Source: Barnesiella merdipullorum (GTDB lineage: Bacteria; Bacteroidota; Bacteroidia; Bacteroidales; Barnesiellaceae). Taken from it: a stretch of 64,000 nt of DNA. Under the pieces are notes generated by a model. That model did no database searches, was not told where the DNA came from, and saw only the letters and a list, made by a program, of their open reading frames with translations. The translations under genes and the position numbers were made by a program. The stretch is taken from positions 68,640-132,639 of the forward strand of contig DXBT01000031.1 in the NCBI GenBank assembly GCA_019116365.1, in the 5' to 3' direction. Of this stretch, positions 25,751-34,631 are shown piece after piece; position 1 is the first letter of the stretch, and the number at the start of each line of letters is the position of its first letter.

Positions 25751-28522
25751 ATGGAATATAATTTCAAAGAAATAGAGAAAAAGTGGCAGAAGTACTGGAA
25801 AGAGAACCACATTTACCAAGTCACAGAAAATAAGGACAAACCCAAATACTATGTATTGGATATGTTCCCCTACCCTTCGGGTGCCGGTTTGCACGTAGGT
25901 CACCCGCTGGGATATATTGCATCTGACATCTATTCTCGCTACAAGCGTTTGAAAGGTTTCAATGTGCTCCATCCCATGGGATACGATGCCTATGGACTTC
26001 CGGCCGAACAGTATGCCATACAGACGGGACAACACCCGGCCATCACGACCGAGAAGAATATAAACCGTTACCGCGAACAGTTGGACAAGATAGGTTTCTG
26101 CTACGACTGGAGCCGCGAGATACGCACTTGTGATCCCAAGTATTACAAGTGGACCCAGTGGGCCTTTATCCAGATGTTCAACAGCTACTACGACAACGAC
26201 AGGCAACAAGCCCGTTCGATAGAAGAACTGGTAAAACATTTCGAGACAAAAGGTACCGAAGGGCTGAATGTGGCTTGCAGCGAAGAGCTCTCTTTTACGG
26301 CCGACGAATGGAAGGCCAAAACCGAAAAAGAGCAGCAGGAGACGTTGATGAATTATCGCATCGCTTATCTGGGCGACACGATGGTGAACTGGTGTCCCAA
26401 ACTGGGTACCGTGCTGGCTAACGACGAGGTGAGCGAGGGAGTATCGATACGAGGCGGATATCCCGTGGAACAGAAGGTGATGCGCCAATGGTGCCTGCGG
26501 GTATCGGCTTATGCCCAACAGTTGCTCGATGGTCTCGATAAAATCGATTGGACCGATTCGCTCAAGGAGACGCAGAAGAACTGGATAGGACGTTCGGAGG
26601 GAGCCGAGATGCAATTCAAGGTGGTCGGTTCGGATGTCGAATTTACTATATTCACTACTCGTGCCGATACGGTCTTCGGGGTAACTTTTATGGTACTGGC
26701 TCCCGAAAGCGAATATGTGAAAAAGGTAGTGACTCCCGAACAGAAAGAGGCTGTCTATAAATACCTCGAGAGTATCAAACACCGCACCGAGCGCGAGCGT
26801 CTCATGGACCGTAGCGTAACGGGTGTCTTTACCGGAGCCTATGCCATCAATCCATTGAACAACAAACACATTCCCATCTATGTAAGTGACTATGTACTGG
26901 CCGGTTACGGTACGGGAGCCATCATGGCCGTTCCTGCACACGACAGTCGCGACTATGCCTTTGCCAAACATTTCGACCTGCCTATCATTCCGTTGATCGA
27001 GGGTTGTGATGTATCGGAAGAGAGTTTCGATGCCAAGGAGGGCAAGATGATCAATTCGTGTGGCAACGGTCTTGATCTGAACGGCATGGAGGTGAAAGAC
27101 GCCATTGCCGCTACCAAGAAATTTATCAAGGAGAAGGGCATTGGTAGGGTGAAGGTGAACTATCGTTTGCGCGATGCCATCTTCAGTCGTCAGCGTTATT
27201 GGGGTGAACCCTTCCCGGTCTATTACAAAGAGGGTATGCCCTATATGCTCGATGAAAGCAAATTGCCTTTGAAACTCCCCGAGGTGGACAAATTCCTGCC
27301 TACCGAGAGCGGTGAACCCCCGTTGGGACGTGCCAAAAACTGGGAGACCGAAGACCACTATCCGCTGGAGTTGTGTACGATGCCTGGTTTTGCCGGTTCG
27401 TCGGCCTACTATCTGCGTTACATGGATCCTCACAACGACAAGGCGTTGGTATCGAAAGAGAACAACGAGTACTGGCGCAATGTCGATCTCTACATAGGAG
27501 GTACCGAACACGCTACGGGGCACCTTATTTACAGTCGTTTCTGGAACAAGTTCCTGTTCGACAAAGGGGTAGTTTGTGAGGACGAGCCTTTCAAGAAACT
27601 GATCAACCAGGGTATGATACAGGGACGCTCCAACTTTGTGTATCGTATCAAAGATACCAACACGTTTGTATCGCTCAACAAGAAGAAAGACTACGATACC
27701 ACACCCATCCACGTCGATGTAAATATCGTGAGCAACGACGTGCTCGATATCGAGGCCTTCAAGAAATGGCGTCCCGAGTTTGCCACGGCCGAATTTGTTT
27801 TGGAAGACGACGGTAGATATATATGCGGCTGGGCCGTGGAGAAGATGTCGAAGTCGATGTTTAACGTGGTAAATCCCGACGATATCGTTGAGAAATATGG
27901 TGCCGATACGTTGCGTCTGTATGAAATGTTCCTGGGTCCCATCGAGCAGAGCAAACCGTGGGATACCAACGGTATAGACGGTGTGCACCGTTTCTTGAAA
28001 AAACTTTGGAATCTCTTCTACCAGGGCGACAAGCTGGCCGTTCAGGATGTTGAGCCTACGAAAGAGGAGTTGAAGTCGGTACACAAACTCATCAAGAAGA
28101 TATCGTGGGACGTAGAGAACTTCTCGTACAATACCTCGATAAGTGCCTTCATGATTTGTGTAAACGAGTTGACCGCCCTCAAATCGCGCAACAAACAGAT
28201 GCTCGAGAAGATTGTCGTGCTGTTGGCACCCTTTGCTCCGCACATCAGCGAAGAGCTGTGGCACGAGTTGGGTCACGAACAGACGGTGTGCGACGCCCAA
28301 TGGCCCGAGTGGAACGAGGATTATCTGAAAGAGGATGTGGTAACGTATGCCATTTCGTTCAACGGTAAGACCCGTTTCAGTCTCGAAATCAAGGCAGGTA
28401 CTTCGCGTGAAGAGATCGAGCAGTTGGTACTCAACCATGAGTCGTCGGCCCGATGGCTCGAGGGAAAGACACCCAAAAAGATTATCGTGGTACCCAACAA
28501 GATTGTGAATGTAGTTATTTGA
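25751..28522 (+). CDS. leuS: Leucyl-tRNA synthetase
   Basis: A 923-aa class I synthetase. The HIGH motif appears as HVGHPLGY (about residues 47-54), the CP1 editing domain occupies roughly 235-430 with the threonine-rich FTTRADTVFG, and KMSKS is intact in EKMSKSMFNVV (about 700). It ends in the anticodon-binding and C-terminal domains. The ATG at 25751 (MEYNFKEIE) is preferred to an in-frame TTG three codons upstream. A strong hairpin terminator follows. Confidence 0.97.
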   Translation: MEYNFKEIEKKWQKYWKENHIYQVTENKDKPKYYVLDMFPYPSGAGLHVGHPLGYIASDIYSRYKRLKGFNVLHPMGYDAYGLPAEQYAIQTGQHPAITTEKNINRYREQLDKIGFCYDWSREIRTCDPKYYKWTQWAFIQMFNSYYDNDRQQARSIEELVKHFETKGTEGLNVACSEELSFTADEWKAKTEKEQQETLMNYRIAYLGDTMVNWCPKLGTVLANDEVSEGVSIRGGYPVEQKVMRQWCLRVSAYAQQLLDGLDKIDWTDSLKETQKNWIGRSEGAEMQFKVVGSDVEFTIFTTRADTVFGVTFMVLAPESEYVKKVVTPEQKEAVYKYLESIKHRTERERLMDRSVTGVFTGAYAINPLNNKHIPIYVSDYVLAGYGTGAIMAVPAHDSRDYAFAKHFDLPIIPLIEGCDVSEESFDAKEGKMINSCGNGLDLNGMEVKDAIAATKKFIKEKGIGRVKVNYRLRDAIFSRQRYWGEPFPVYYKEGMPYMLDESKLPLKLPEVDKFLPTESGEPPLGRAKNWETEDHYPLELCTMPGFAGSSAYYLRYMDPHNDKALVSKENNEYWRNVDLYIGGTEHATGHLIYSRFWNKFLFDKGVVCEDEPFKKLINQGMIQGRSNFVYRIKDTNTFVSLNKKKDYDTTPIHVDVNIVSNDVLDIEAFKKWRPEFATAEFVLEDDGRYICGWAVEKMSKSMFNVVNPDDIVEKYGADTLRLYEMFLGPIEQSKPWDTNGIDGVHRFLKKLWNLFYQGDKLAVQDVEPTKEELKSVHKLIKKISWDVENFSYNTSISAFMICVNELTALKSRNKQMLEKIVVLLAPFAPHISEELWHELGHEQTVCDAQWPEWNEDYLKEDVVTYAISFNGKTRFSLEIKAGTSREEIEQLVLNHESSARWLEGKTPKKIIVVPNKIVNVVI

Positions 28523-28527
28523 AAAAA

Positions 28528-28575
28528 ATCATATCCATGTTCGTGAACCGAGTAGCGGACATGGATATTTTTAAT
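28528..28575 (+). terminator. Terminator of leuS
   Basis: ATATCCATGT (28531-28540) pairs with ACATGGATAT (28559-28568), followed by TTTTTAATC. Confidence 0.75.
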
Positions 28576-28632
28576 CATAACCCCGAAATAATAAGGAAGA
28601 GTAAATAGTTTAGAAACAGAAAAAAGAGTAAT

Positions 28633-29502
28633 ATGCGATTGCCTTTTAACAGTATATTGTATGTCGTAAAAGACTATATGGTCATCATATTCGGTTTGTT
28701 GTTGTATGCGTTGGGGTGGGTAGGATTCTTGTTGCCCAACGAGATAACGACCGGCGGTGTGACCGGTATAGCGGCCTTAATCTATTATGGAACGAAGATA
28801 CCGGTATCGGTTTCGTATTTTACCATCAACGTAGTATTGTTGTTGGCTGCCATCAAGATATTGGGACTTAAGTTTTTTGTGCGCACGATTTTCAGTGTGT
28901 TCATGTGTTCGTTCTTCCTGGGTATATTGCCCGAGTTCATACCCGGTTCCCTGGTAGAAGAGCAGCCCTTCATGTCGGCCATCATCGGTGGTATCATGTG
29001 TGGTGTGGGTGTGGGATTGGTATTTGCATCGAACGGTAGTACGGGAGGTACCGATATCATTGCCGCCATCGTCAACAAGTACAAAAACATATCGTTTGCC
29101 AAGATGATGATGTATATCGACTTCTTGATTATTGCCAGCTCGTATGTACTGTTTCACAGCATAGAGAAGATGATCTTCGGTTATGTGGTGATGGGTGTGA
29201 TGAGCTATACGATGGATATGGTCATCAATGGTAAGCGTCAGTCGGTACAGATCTTGATTTTGTCCGACAAGTATGAAGAGATAGCTACGCATGTCAACCA
29301 GGACATACACCGGGGAGTAACCGTAATCGAGGGTATGGGATGGTATTCGAAACAACCCAAGAAGGTGCTGATGATTCTGGCCAAGCGTAACGAATCGGTA
29401 AAGATATTCCGCCTTATTAAATCGATAGACCCCAAAGCCTTCATATCGCAATCGAATGTTGTGGGAGTCTATGGTGAGGGTTTTGACAAGATAAAGACTT
29501 GA
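28633..29502 (+). CDS. YitT family membrane protein (DUF161 and DUF2179)
   Basis: A 289-aa protein with about five to six hydrophobic helices in the first 200 residues, including the YitT signature GGVTGIAALIYY (about residues 42-53) and FASNGSTGGTDIIAAIVNKY (about 134-153), then a soluble C-terminal DUF2179 domain with GVTVIEGMGWYSKQPKKVLMIL. Function is unknown; a transport role is suggested by the glycine-rich repeated halves. It is preceded by the leuS terminator, so it is probably transcribed separately. Confidence 0.87.
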   Translation: MRLPFNSILYVVKDYMVIIFGLLLYALGWVGFLLPNEITTGGVTGIAALIYYGTKIPVSVSYFTINVVLLLAAIKILGLKFFVRTIFSVFMCSFFLGILPEFIPGSLVEEQPFMSAIIGGIMCGVGVGLVFASNGSTGGTDIIAAIVNKYKNISFAKMMMYIDFLIIASSYVLFHSIEKMIFGYVVMGVMSYTMDMVINGKRQSVQILILSDKYEEIATHVNQDIHRGVTVIEGMGWYSKQPKKVLMILAKRNESVKIFRLIKSIDPKAFISQSNVVGVYGEGFDKIKT

Positions 29503-29680
29503 TTTAAGGATGGTTTTTGAAAAAGGTCGAAATCGACAAACTATGATTTTTATCACAGATAAGTATCTAAAATAAAAAGGGATATTTATCGTTATACATA
29601 AATAGGGGAGGGCGGTTGAATTTTTGTTTGCATGGAAATTTGGCTGCACTCTTGTTTTTACAAAAAAATGGATGAATGCT

Positions 29681-30256
29681 ATGAAACTGGTTTTTGCCAC
29701 GAATAATAAGCATAAGTTGGAGGAGATATCGGCTATTGTAGGTGACAAGATAGAGATACTCAGTTTGAACGATATCGATTGTCACGACGAGATACCCGAG
29801 ACGGCCGATACCTTTGAGGGTAATGCCTTGCAAAAGGCCCGTTACATCAAAGAGAAGTATGGTTACGATTGTTTTGCCGACGATACGGGGTTGTGTGTTG
29901 TGGCTCTGAACGGCGCCCCCGGCGTCTATTCGGCCCGATATGCGGGCGAGCCGGCCAACTCGGAGCGGAATATCGACAAGTTGCTCTCCAATCTGGATAG
30001 ACGATTAGACCGTAGAGCCAGTTTCATCACCTGCATCGCCTTGATCCTTGACGGTAAGGAGCATATTTTCTATGGCGAGATAGAGGGCAGAATCACAGAC
30101 GAACGTCGGGGAGAGTCGGGCTTTGGATACGATTCGGTATTCATCCCCGAGGGATACGACGAGACCTTTGCCCAAATGGGAGAGGAGCAGAAAAACAGGA
30201 TAAGTCATCGGGCTCGGGCCGTGAAAAAGTTGTCAGAGTTTTTAAACACATTATAA
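29681..30256 (+). CDS. rdgB: Non-canonical purine NTP pyrophosphatase (RdgB/HAM1)
   Basis: A 191-aa house-cleaning enzyme that hydrolyses ITP, dITP and XTP to monophosphates and so keeps them out of DNA and RNA. N-terminal FATNNKHKLEEI (about residues 4-15), catalytic FADDTGLCVVALNGAPGVYSARYAG (about 67-91) and the C-terminal SGFGYDSVF and ISHRARAVKKL are all family signatures. The ATG at 29681 places the conserved MKLVFATNN at the N-terminus; the longer in-frame extension starts in A/T-rich non-coding-like sequence. Ten bases before porZ. Confidence 0.95.
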   Translation: MKLVFATNNKHKLEEISAIVGDKIEILSLNDIDCHDEIPETADTFEGNALQKARYIKEKYGYDCFADDTGLCVVALNGAPGVYSARYAGEPANSERNIDKLLSNLDRRLDRRASFITCIALILDGKEHIFYGEIEGRITDERRGESGFGYDSVFIPEGYDETFAQMGEEQKNRISHRARAVKKLSEFLNTL

Positions 30257-30266
30257 TCAATTTCAT

Positions 30267-32645
30267 ATGTCAAAGAGAATATCGGCTTTGGTAGCCATTG
30301 TCGCACTGTCGCTCATGTTCTTGACGCGAGCACAACTGGCTGTGGGCGATTGGCAAATCTACTCATCATTGGGCGATCCCGTAAAAGTGATAGATACCCA
30401 GGACCGGGTCTATTACATATCGGGTATTTCGCTCTTTTGCTTCGATAAGGAGACCGAAGAGATAGAGGCCTACAACAAAAACAACAAGCTCAACGATATA
30501 GAGGTGTCGGGCATCTATTACAACTACGACAAGAATTATCTGGTGGTAGTGTATGCCAACTCGAATGTGGATCTTCTCTATGACAACGGGAAAGTGTATA
30601 ACATACCCGATATCAAGAATGCGATTATGACTACCTCGAAGACCATCAACGATGTAAAATTCTATGACAACCGCATCTATATGGCTACCGACTTTGGCAT
30701 CGTTGTGCTCAACGATGAAAAGTATGAGGTGAGCGAGTCGTATAACTATGGAAAGAAAATCACGAAAGTGGGTGCCTGCAACAAGTATTGGTTCCTGGTA
30801 ACGGGAGAATCGATTTACTACATAGAAAAGGACGCCGTTAAATACAACCTGTCGAACTGGACCGTACTCGATACGGTCGATGGCGTCATATATGAGTTGT
30901 TGCCATTCAACGATAAGTATCTGTTTTACAGTAAGGTAGGCATACTTCATTTCTATGATCTGCAACAGAGTGGATTGCCTTTGTTGGGCACATTGAACCT
31001 GGGTGTGATACATGTCGATAAATACTACGATAGCTTTGTTTTGAGAGGCTTTGTGTATGTGGCTTTCTGTAAACCCGATATTGTGGACGGGAAGATACAG
31101 TATAACAATATTTTCAATTTCCAGAATACATCGGAATATCTGGTGAATGTGGAGACCTCGTCGTATGAAAAAGATCAGTCGATATGGGCCTTGGGAGAAT
31201 CGGGGTTGTGCCATTTCAAGATGGAAAAAGGAGCTGTAACGATGCTCAAGGAGCCGTTCATGCCCAATGTGTTGAATGTGTCGGACCCCTGGAATCTGCT
31301 TATCCATGACAACAAGTTGTATGTCAGCAATACGGGACCTCGCCGGGGTATCGAGGATGAGTATGTGAAGACCCGCATAAGTGTGCTGGACCAGAACAGC
31401 TGGACTATTCTCGATTTAGGCGAAGTGCCTTTGGTCAATTACCACCATTCGGCTATATTATATTCGAGCTACAATATGGCTTTTGACCCCAACGACCCCA
31501 ATACTTTTTTCATAGGTACTTGGTTTGAAGGGATGTATAAGTTTACCGATAACAAGTGTGTAGGTCATTACACCACCGAAAATTCTCCGTTTACAAAGTA
31601 TCTGGATTGGGTAATCAGTGTGCCCTCCATCGCTTTTGACGGAGAAGGTAATCTGTGGGTCACCCATTTGGGTGATGTGGGTGTGAGCATGCTGCCCAAA
31701 TCGAAATTGTCGAAGAGTACCGACGAGCTTACCATAGCCGACTGGTATCAATTCAAGTATCCCGATATCGCCGATAACAAGTATGCCAAGATACTCATAC
31801 CCAAGCACTCCAAATACAAGTGGGTGGTTTATGGCAATTGGCCCGGCCATATCTTTGCCTTCGACGACAAGGGAACCTACAACACGACGGCCGACGATAG
31901 AACCAAGAAAATGGTTTCGTTTACCGATCAGGACAACAGTACTTTTACACCCAATTACTACAATTGTATCGCCGAGGACAACAACGGCCAGTTGTGGATA
32001 GGAACTTCGTCGGGGCCCATTGTGGTAACCAATCCCAACAACGTGTTCAACGACAACTTCCGCTGTACACGAATAAAGATTGCCCGAAACGATGGTACCA
32101 ACAATGCCGACTATCTGTTGCAGAATATCAACATTACCGACATCTTTGTCGATGGTGCCAATCGCAAGTGGATAGGTACGCAGGAGTCGGGATTGTATGT
32201 GGTGAGTGCCGACGGGTCGGAGGTGCTGCAACACTTCACGGCCGAAAACAGTAAATTGCCTTCGGATTATGTGACCGAGGTAGTGGTCGATCCGGTGACG
32301 GGTGTGGCTTATGTAGGCACCACCAGCGGTTTGGCTGCTTATCGGTCTGATGCCGTTCAGGCATCTGAAGACTACAGCAGCGTGTATGCTTTTCCCAATC
32401 CGGTACGCCCCGACTACGAAGGGTGGATATCGGTCACGGGATTGATGGACAACAGCCTGGTGAAGATTACCGACACGGCCGGAAACCTCTTTTTCGAGGG
32501 TTATTCCAACGGTGGTCAAATTTCGTGGGACGGTCGCGACCGCAATGGAAATCGGGTAAAGACCGGTGTCTATCTGGTATTCGCTTCGTCGAGTGCCACG
32601 GGGAAGCAATCGGGAGTAGTCACCAAGATATTGGTGGTCAATTAA
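30267..32645 (+). CDS. porZ: PorZ-like beta-propeller protein with type IX sorting tail
   Basis: A 792-aa exported protein. Signal peptide about 1-22 (ISALVAIVALSLMFLTRAQ). The body consists of blade-like repeats (GDWQIYSSLGDPVKV, VYYISGISLFCFDKET, EDNNGQLWIGTSSGP, GANRKWIGTQESGLYVV) like those of two-component-regulator propellers, and the end (FPNPVRPDYEGWISV to KILVVN) is a type A sorting domain with GQISWDGRDRNGNRVKTGVYLV. In Porphyromonas PorZ is a surface component of the type IX secretion attachment complex that handles anionic LPS. Homology to PorZ is my best match from architecture; other propeller cargo proteins look alike. It lies between rdgB and a NUDIX gene. Confidence 0.78.
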   Translation: MSKRISALVAIVALSLMFLTRAQLAVGDWQIYSSLGDPVKVIDTQDRVYYISGISLFCFDKETEEIEAYNKNNKLNDIEVSGIYYNYDKNYLVVVYANSNVDLLYDNGKVYNIPDIKNAIMTTSKTINDVKFYDNRIYMATDFGIVVLNDEKYEVSESYNYGKKITKVGACNKYWFLVTGESIYYIEKDAVKYNLSNWTVLDTVDGVIYELLPFNDKYLFYSKVGILHFYDLQQSGLPLLGTLNLGVIHVDKYYDSFVLRGFVYVAFCKPDIVDGKIQYNNIFNFQNTSEYLVNVETSSYEKDQSIWALGESGLCHFKMEKGAVTMLKEPFMPNVLNVSDPWNLLIHDNKLYVSNTGPRRGIEDEYVKTRISVLDQNSWTILDLGEVPLVNYHHSAILYSSYNMAFDPNDPNTFFIGTWFEGMYKFTDNKCVGHYTTENSPFTKYLDWVISVPSIAFDGEGNLWVTHLGDVGVSMLPKSKLSKSTDELTIADWYQFKYPDIADNKYAKILIPKHSKYKWVVYGNWPGHIFAFDDKGTYNTTADDRTKKMVSFTDQDNSTFTPNYYNCIAEDNNGQLWIGTSSGPIVVTNPNNVFNDNFRCTRIKIARNDGTNNADYLLQNINITDIFVDGANRKWIGTQESGLYVVSADGSEVLQHFTAENSKLPSDYVTEVVVDPVTGVAYVGTTSGLAAYRSDAVQASEDYSSVYAFPNPVRPDYEGWISVTGLMDNSLVKITDTAGNLFFEGYSNGGQISWDGRDRNGNRVKTGVYLVFASSSATGKQSGVVTKILVVN

Positions 32646-32664
32646 ACGAGAGGGGGTAGGAGTC

Positions 32665-33207
32665 ATGCATCCGCTGCATCTGTTTGAATATTGTCCGCGA
32701 TGCGGGTCGCACCGTTTTGTTGAGAACGATGCTTCGTCGAAGCGTTGTGAAGATTGTGGCTTTGTCTATTATCTCAATCCCAAGGCTTCGGTAGCCGCCT
32801 TTGTCATGGACCGGCAGTCGCGGTTGCTGGTTTGTCGCCGGGCTTTTGAGCCGTCGAAAGGTATGCTTGATTTGCCCGGAGGGTTTACCGAGTGTGGCGA
32901 GACGGCCGAGGAGGCTGTCGTGCGGGAACTCTCGGAAGAGATAGGGTGGAAACCCAGCCGGATGCAGTATTTATATTCCTATCCCAATGTGTATCGCTAT
33001 TCGGGATTCGACGTGCACACGATGGATCTCTTTTTTCTTTGCCGAAGCGATGAGGCATTTGATCATCTGGCGGCACACGACGACGTGGAGTCGTGTTTCT
33101 GGCTGTCGCGCGATGAGATTCGCCCCGAAGAGTTTGCCTTTCAGTCCATACGCAGGGCTGTTACACGCCTGCTTCAAGACGACAGTTATTGGCAACTTGC
33201 AGATTAG
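32665..33207 (+). CDS. NUDIX hydrolase with N-terminal zinc ribbon
   Basis: A 180-aa nucleotide-diphosphate-X hydrolase. Four cysteines (CPRCGSH near residue 8, CEDCGF near 27) form a zinc ribbon as in NADH pyrophosphatase-type NUDIX proteins. The NUDIX box is GGFTECGETAEEAVVRELSEEIGW (residues 72-95), matching Gx5Ex7REUxEExGU. The zinc ribbon suggests a dinucleotide substrate such as NADH, but this is not certain. It is the third gene of the rdgB-porZ run (19-base gap) and ends overlapping dedA, convergent, by 3 bases. Confidence 0.88.
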   Translation: MHPLHLFEYCPRCGSHRFVENDASSKRCEDCGFVYYLNPKASVAAFVMDRQSRLLVCRRAFEPSKGMLDLPGGFTECGETAEEAVVRELSEEIGWKPSRMQYLYSYPNVYRYSGFDVHTMDLFFLCRSDEAFDHLAAHDDVESCFWLSRDEIRPEEFAFQSIRRAVTRLLQDDSYWQLAD

Positions 33208-33674
33208 AAAAGGTTGGGAAACCACTCTTTCAAGTAGTTGACACCGATAACTACCAGATAATAACGCGAGAATTTTCCGGCCATCATCGAGAGCAGTGTC
33301 CCTATGGGGTTGGCTCGCAGCAGACCCAGGGCCACGATTATGATGTCGCCGATAACGGGTATGAAGACAAAGAACCCGAAGAGAGAACCTTTCCCTTTGA
33401 GAAAGTGCTGCATCTTGGACAGTTTCTCCTCTGATATTTTCAAGTAGGTGTGAATCCATTCTGATTTACCCAGATAACCTATGTAGTAGCAGGTGACCCC
33501 ACCCAGCCAGTTGCCCAGTGTAGCCGATATCACACAGCCCCAAGGGTCGTATCCGGCCATCAGCAGCAGACCCAAAACCACTTCGGAGCTGAAAGGAAGA
33601 ATACTGCCGGCCAGAAAGGCGGCGGTGAAGAGTCCCAGATACCCCCATTCGCTTAAGCTGGCAATAAATTCCAT
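33204..33674 (-). CDS. DedA/YqaA-type membrane protein
   Basis: A 156-aa inner-membrane protein. MEFIASLSEWGYLGLFTAAFLAG at the N-terminus, followed by the family core SSEVVLGLLLMAGYDPWGCVISATLGNWLGGVTCYYIGYLG, the amphipathic middle and GFFVFIPVIGDIIIVALGLLRANPIGTLLSMMAGKFSRYYLVV. This is the SNARE-associated/VTT fold, shorter than E. coli DedA (about 219 aa) and like YqaA. DedA proteins help keep membrane potential and lipid carrier distribution. The start overlaps the DUF6427 stop by 22 bases, indicating coupling. Last gene of the cysE operon. Confidence 0.88.
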   Translation of the reverse strand: MEFIASLSEWGYLGLFTAAFLAGSILPFSSEVVLGLLLMAGYDPWGCVISATLGNWLGGVTCYYIGYLGKSEWIHTYLKISEEKLSKMQHFLKGKGSLFGFFVFIPVIGDIIIVALGLLRANPIGTLLSMMAGKFSRYYLVVIGVNYLKEWFPNLF

Positions 33675-34627
33675 ATGAACAGTGCGATGTAAAGGACGAG
33701 TATGAGGTAAAACGAAATCACTACCGGTTTGCGCCCGCCGTTGTTGGTAAAGAAGAAGGCCGCCTGCATGGCTACCGCCGCATTGAGCAGGGGCAGGTAA
33801 TAGAGATAATTGTGGTAATCGAGCAGGAGCAGGATGGCTGCATAGATCGACAGCAGGTTTATGAAGCCGTTGTAGGCCCGTATTTGGCGTTTCTCGTTGA
33901 AAGTGGTATAGAGCATTGTTGTACCCGAGAAAAGTCCCAGGAGAGCCGTTAAAACGATAATCCAGAATTGAGGATTTTCGTAGGGCAGTGTCTGAGGCAG
34001 GACCAAGCTGAAACGGGGCAACAACATTTTGAGTTGCTCCAAGGGAATGAGGTCGATTCCCACGGCTATCCAGAAGGGGGTGATGAACCCGATGAGGGCT
34101 CCCAAAAGCGACTTTACCGACAGGTATCTTATCTGGAAGAAACCTATGAGAAACAGGGGTACGAAGTAGGCGAACCGGGTGCAGAAGAGGGTGCACAGAG
34201 CCAGAGCTCCGAAAATGAGGAAAGCCGGTTGGGCCTTTTCCAATTGATAGGATTGAAAAAAGATCATGAACAGCAACAGCATCACCACGGCCGTGATATT
34301 GCCGTTACCCAATAGCGTGAGTGACGGGGTGGCGAGCTCGAAGAGCAGGAAGAAGATAAACGGCAGCAGGGTGTGTTTCTGGATGAGGGAGAAGCGGTTG
34401 TTGATGCGCAACAACAGTATTCCGCCCAGGAGTATGAGCAGACTGTTGACGAGCTGGTTGAGCAGGGTAGGGGGCAGCCATCCTCCGGCTTCGGGCAGGA
34501 GTAGTCCCCCCTGAGGATCGATGGGTGCGGCAATGCCTGCCCGACCGGCAAAATAGACACCGGCCAGGTAGAGAATAATCCACCAGACCGATGTAGTTTT
34601 ACCGCTTATGAACAGTTTCAGATTCAT
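33653..34627 (-). CDS. DUF6427 multi-pass membrane protein
   Basis: A 324-aa hydrophobic protein with about nine helices (for example LVNSLLILLGGILLLRINN, VMLLLFMIFFQSYQL, FLIFGALALCTLFCTRFAYFVPLFLIGF). Known only as a Bacteroidetes family of unknown function. The ATG at 34627 (MNLKLFISGK) lies four bases after the purD stop, so it is translated from the purD operon; longer frames are rejected as they cover the purD coding sequence. The first 30 residues of a longer frame are arginine-rich shadow sequence. A transport or envelope role is only inferred from topology. Confidence 0.72.
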   Translation of the reverse strand: MNLKLFISGKTTSVWWIILYLAGVYFAGRAGIAAPIDPQGGLLLPEAGGWLPPTLLNQLVNSLLILLGGILLLRINNRFSLIQKHTLLPFIFFLLFELATPSLTLLGNGNITAVVMLLLFMIFFQSYQLEKAQPAFLIFGALALCTLFCTRFAYFVPLFLIGFFQIRYLSVKSLLGALIGFITPFWIAVGIDLIPLEQLKMLLPRFSLVLPQTLPYENPQFWIIVLTALLGLFSGTTMLYTTFNEKRQIRAYNGFINLLSIYAAILLLLDYHNYLYYLPLLNAAVAMQAAFFFTNNGGRKPVVISFYLILVLYIALFIWNLLPA

Positions 34628-34631
34628 CGTT

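Noticed and set aside
25730..28438. 902-residue open frame on the minus strand
   Set aside because: Fully antisense to leuS, with shadow composition (rich in H, R, Q, V) and no family motif.
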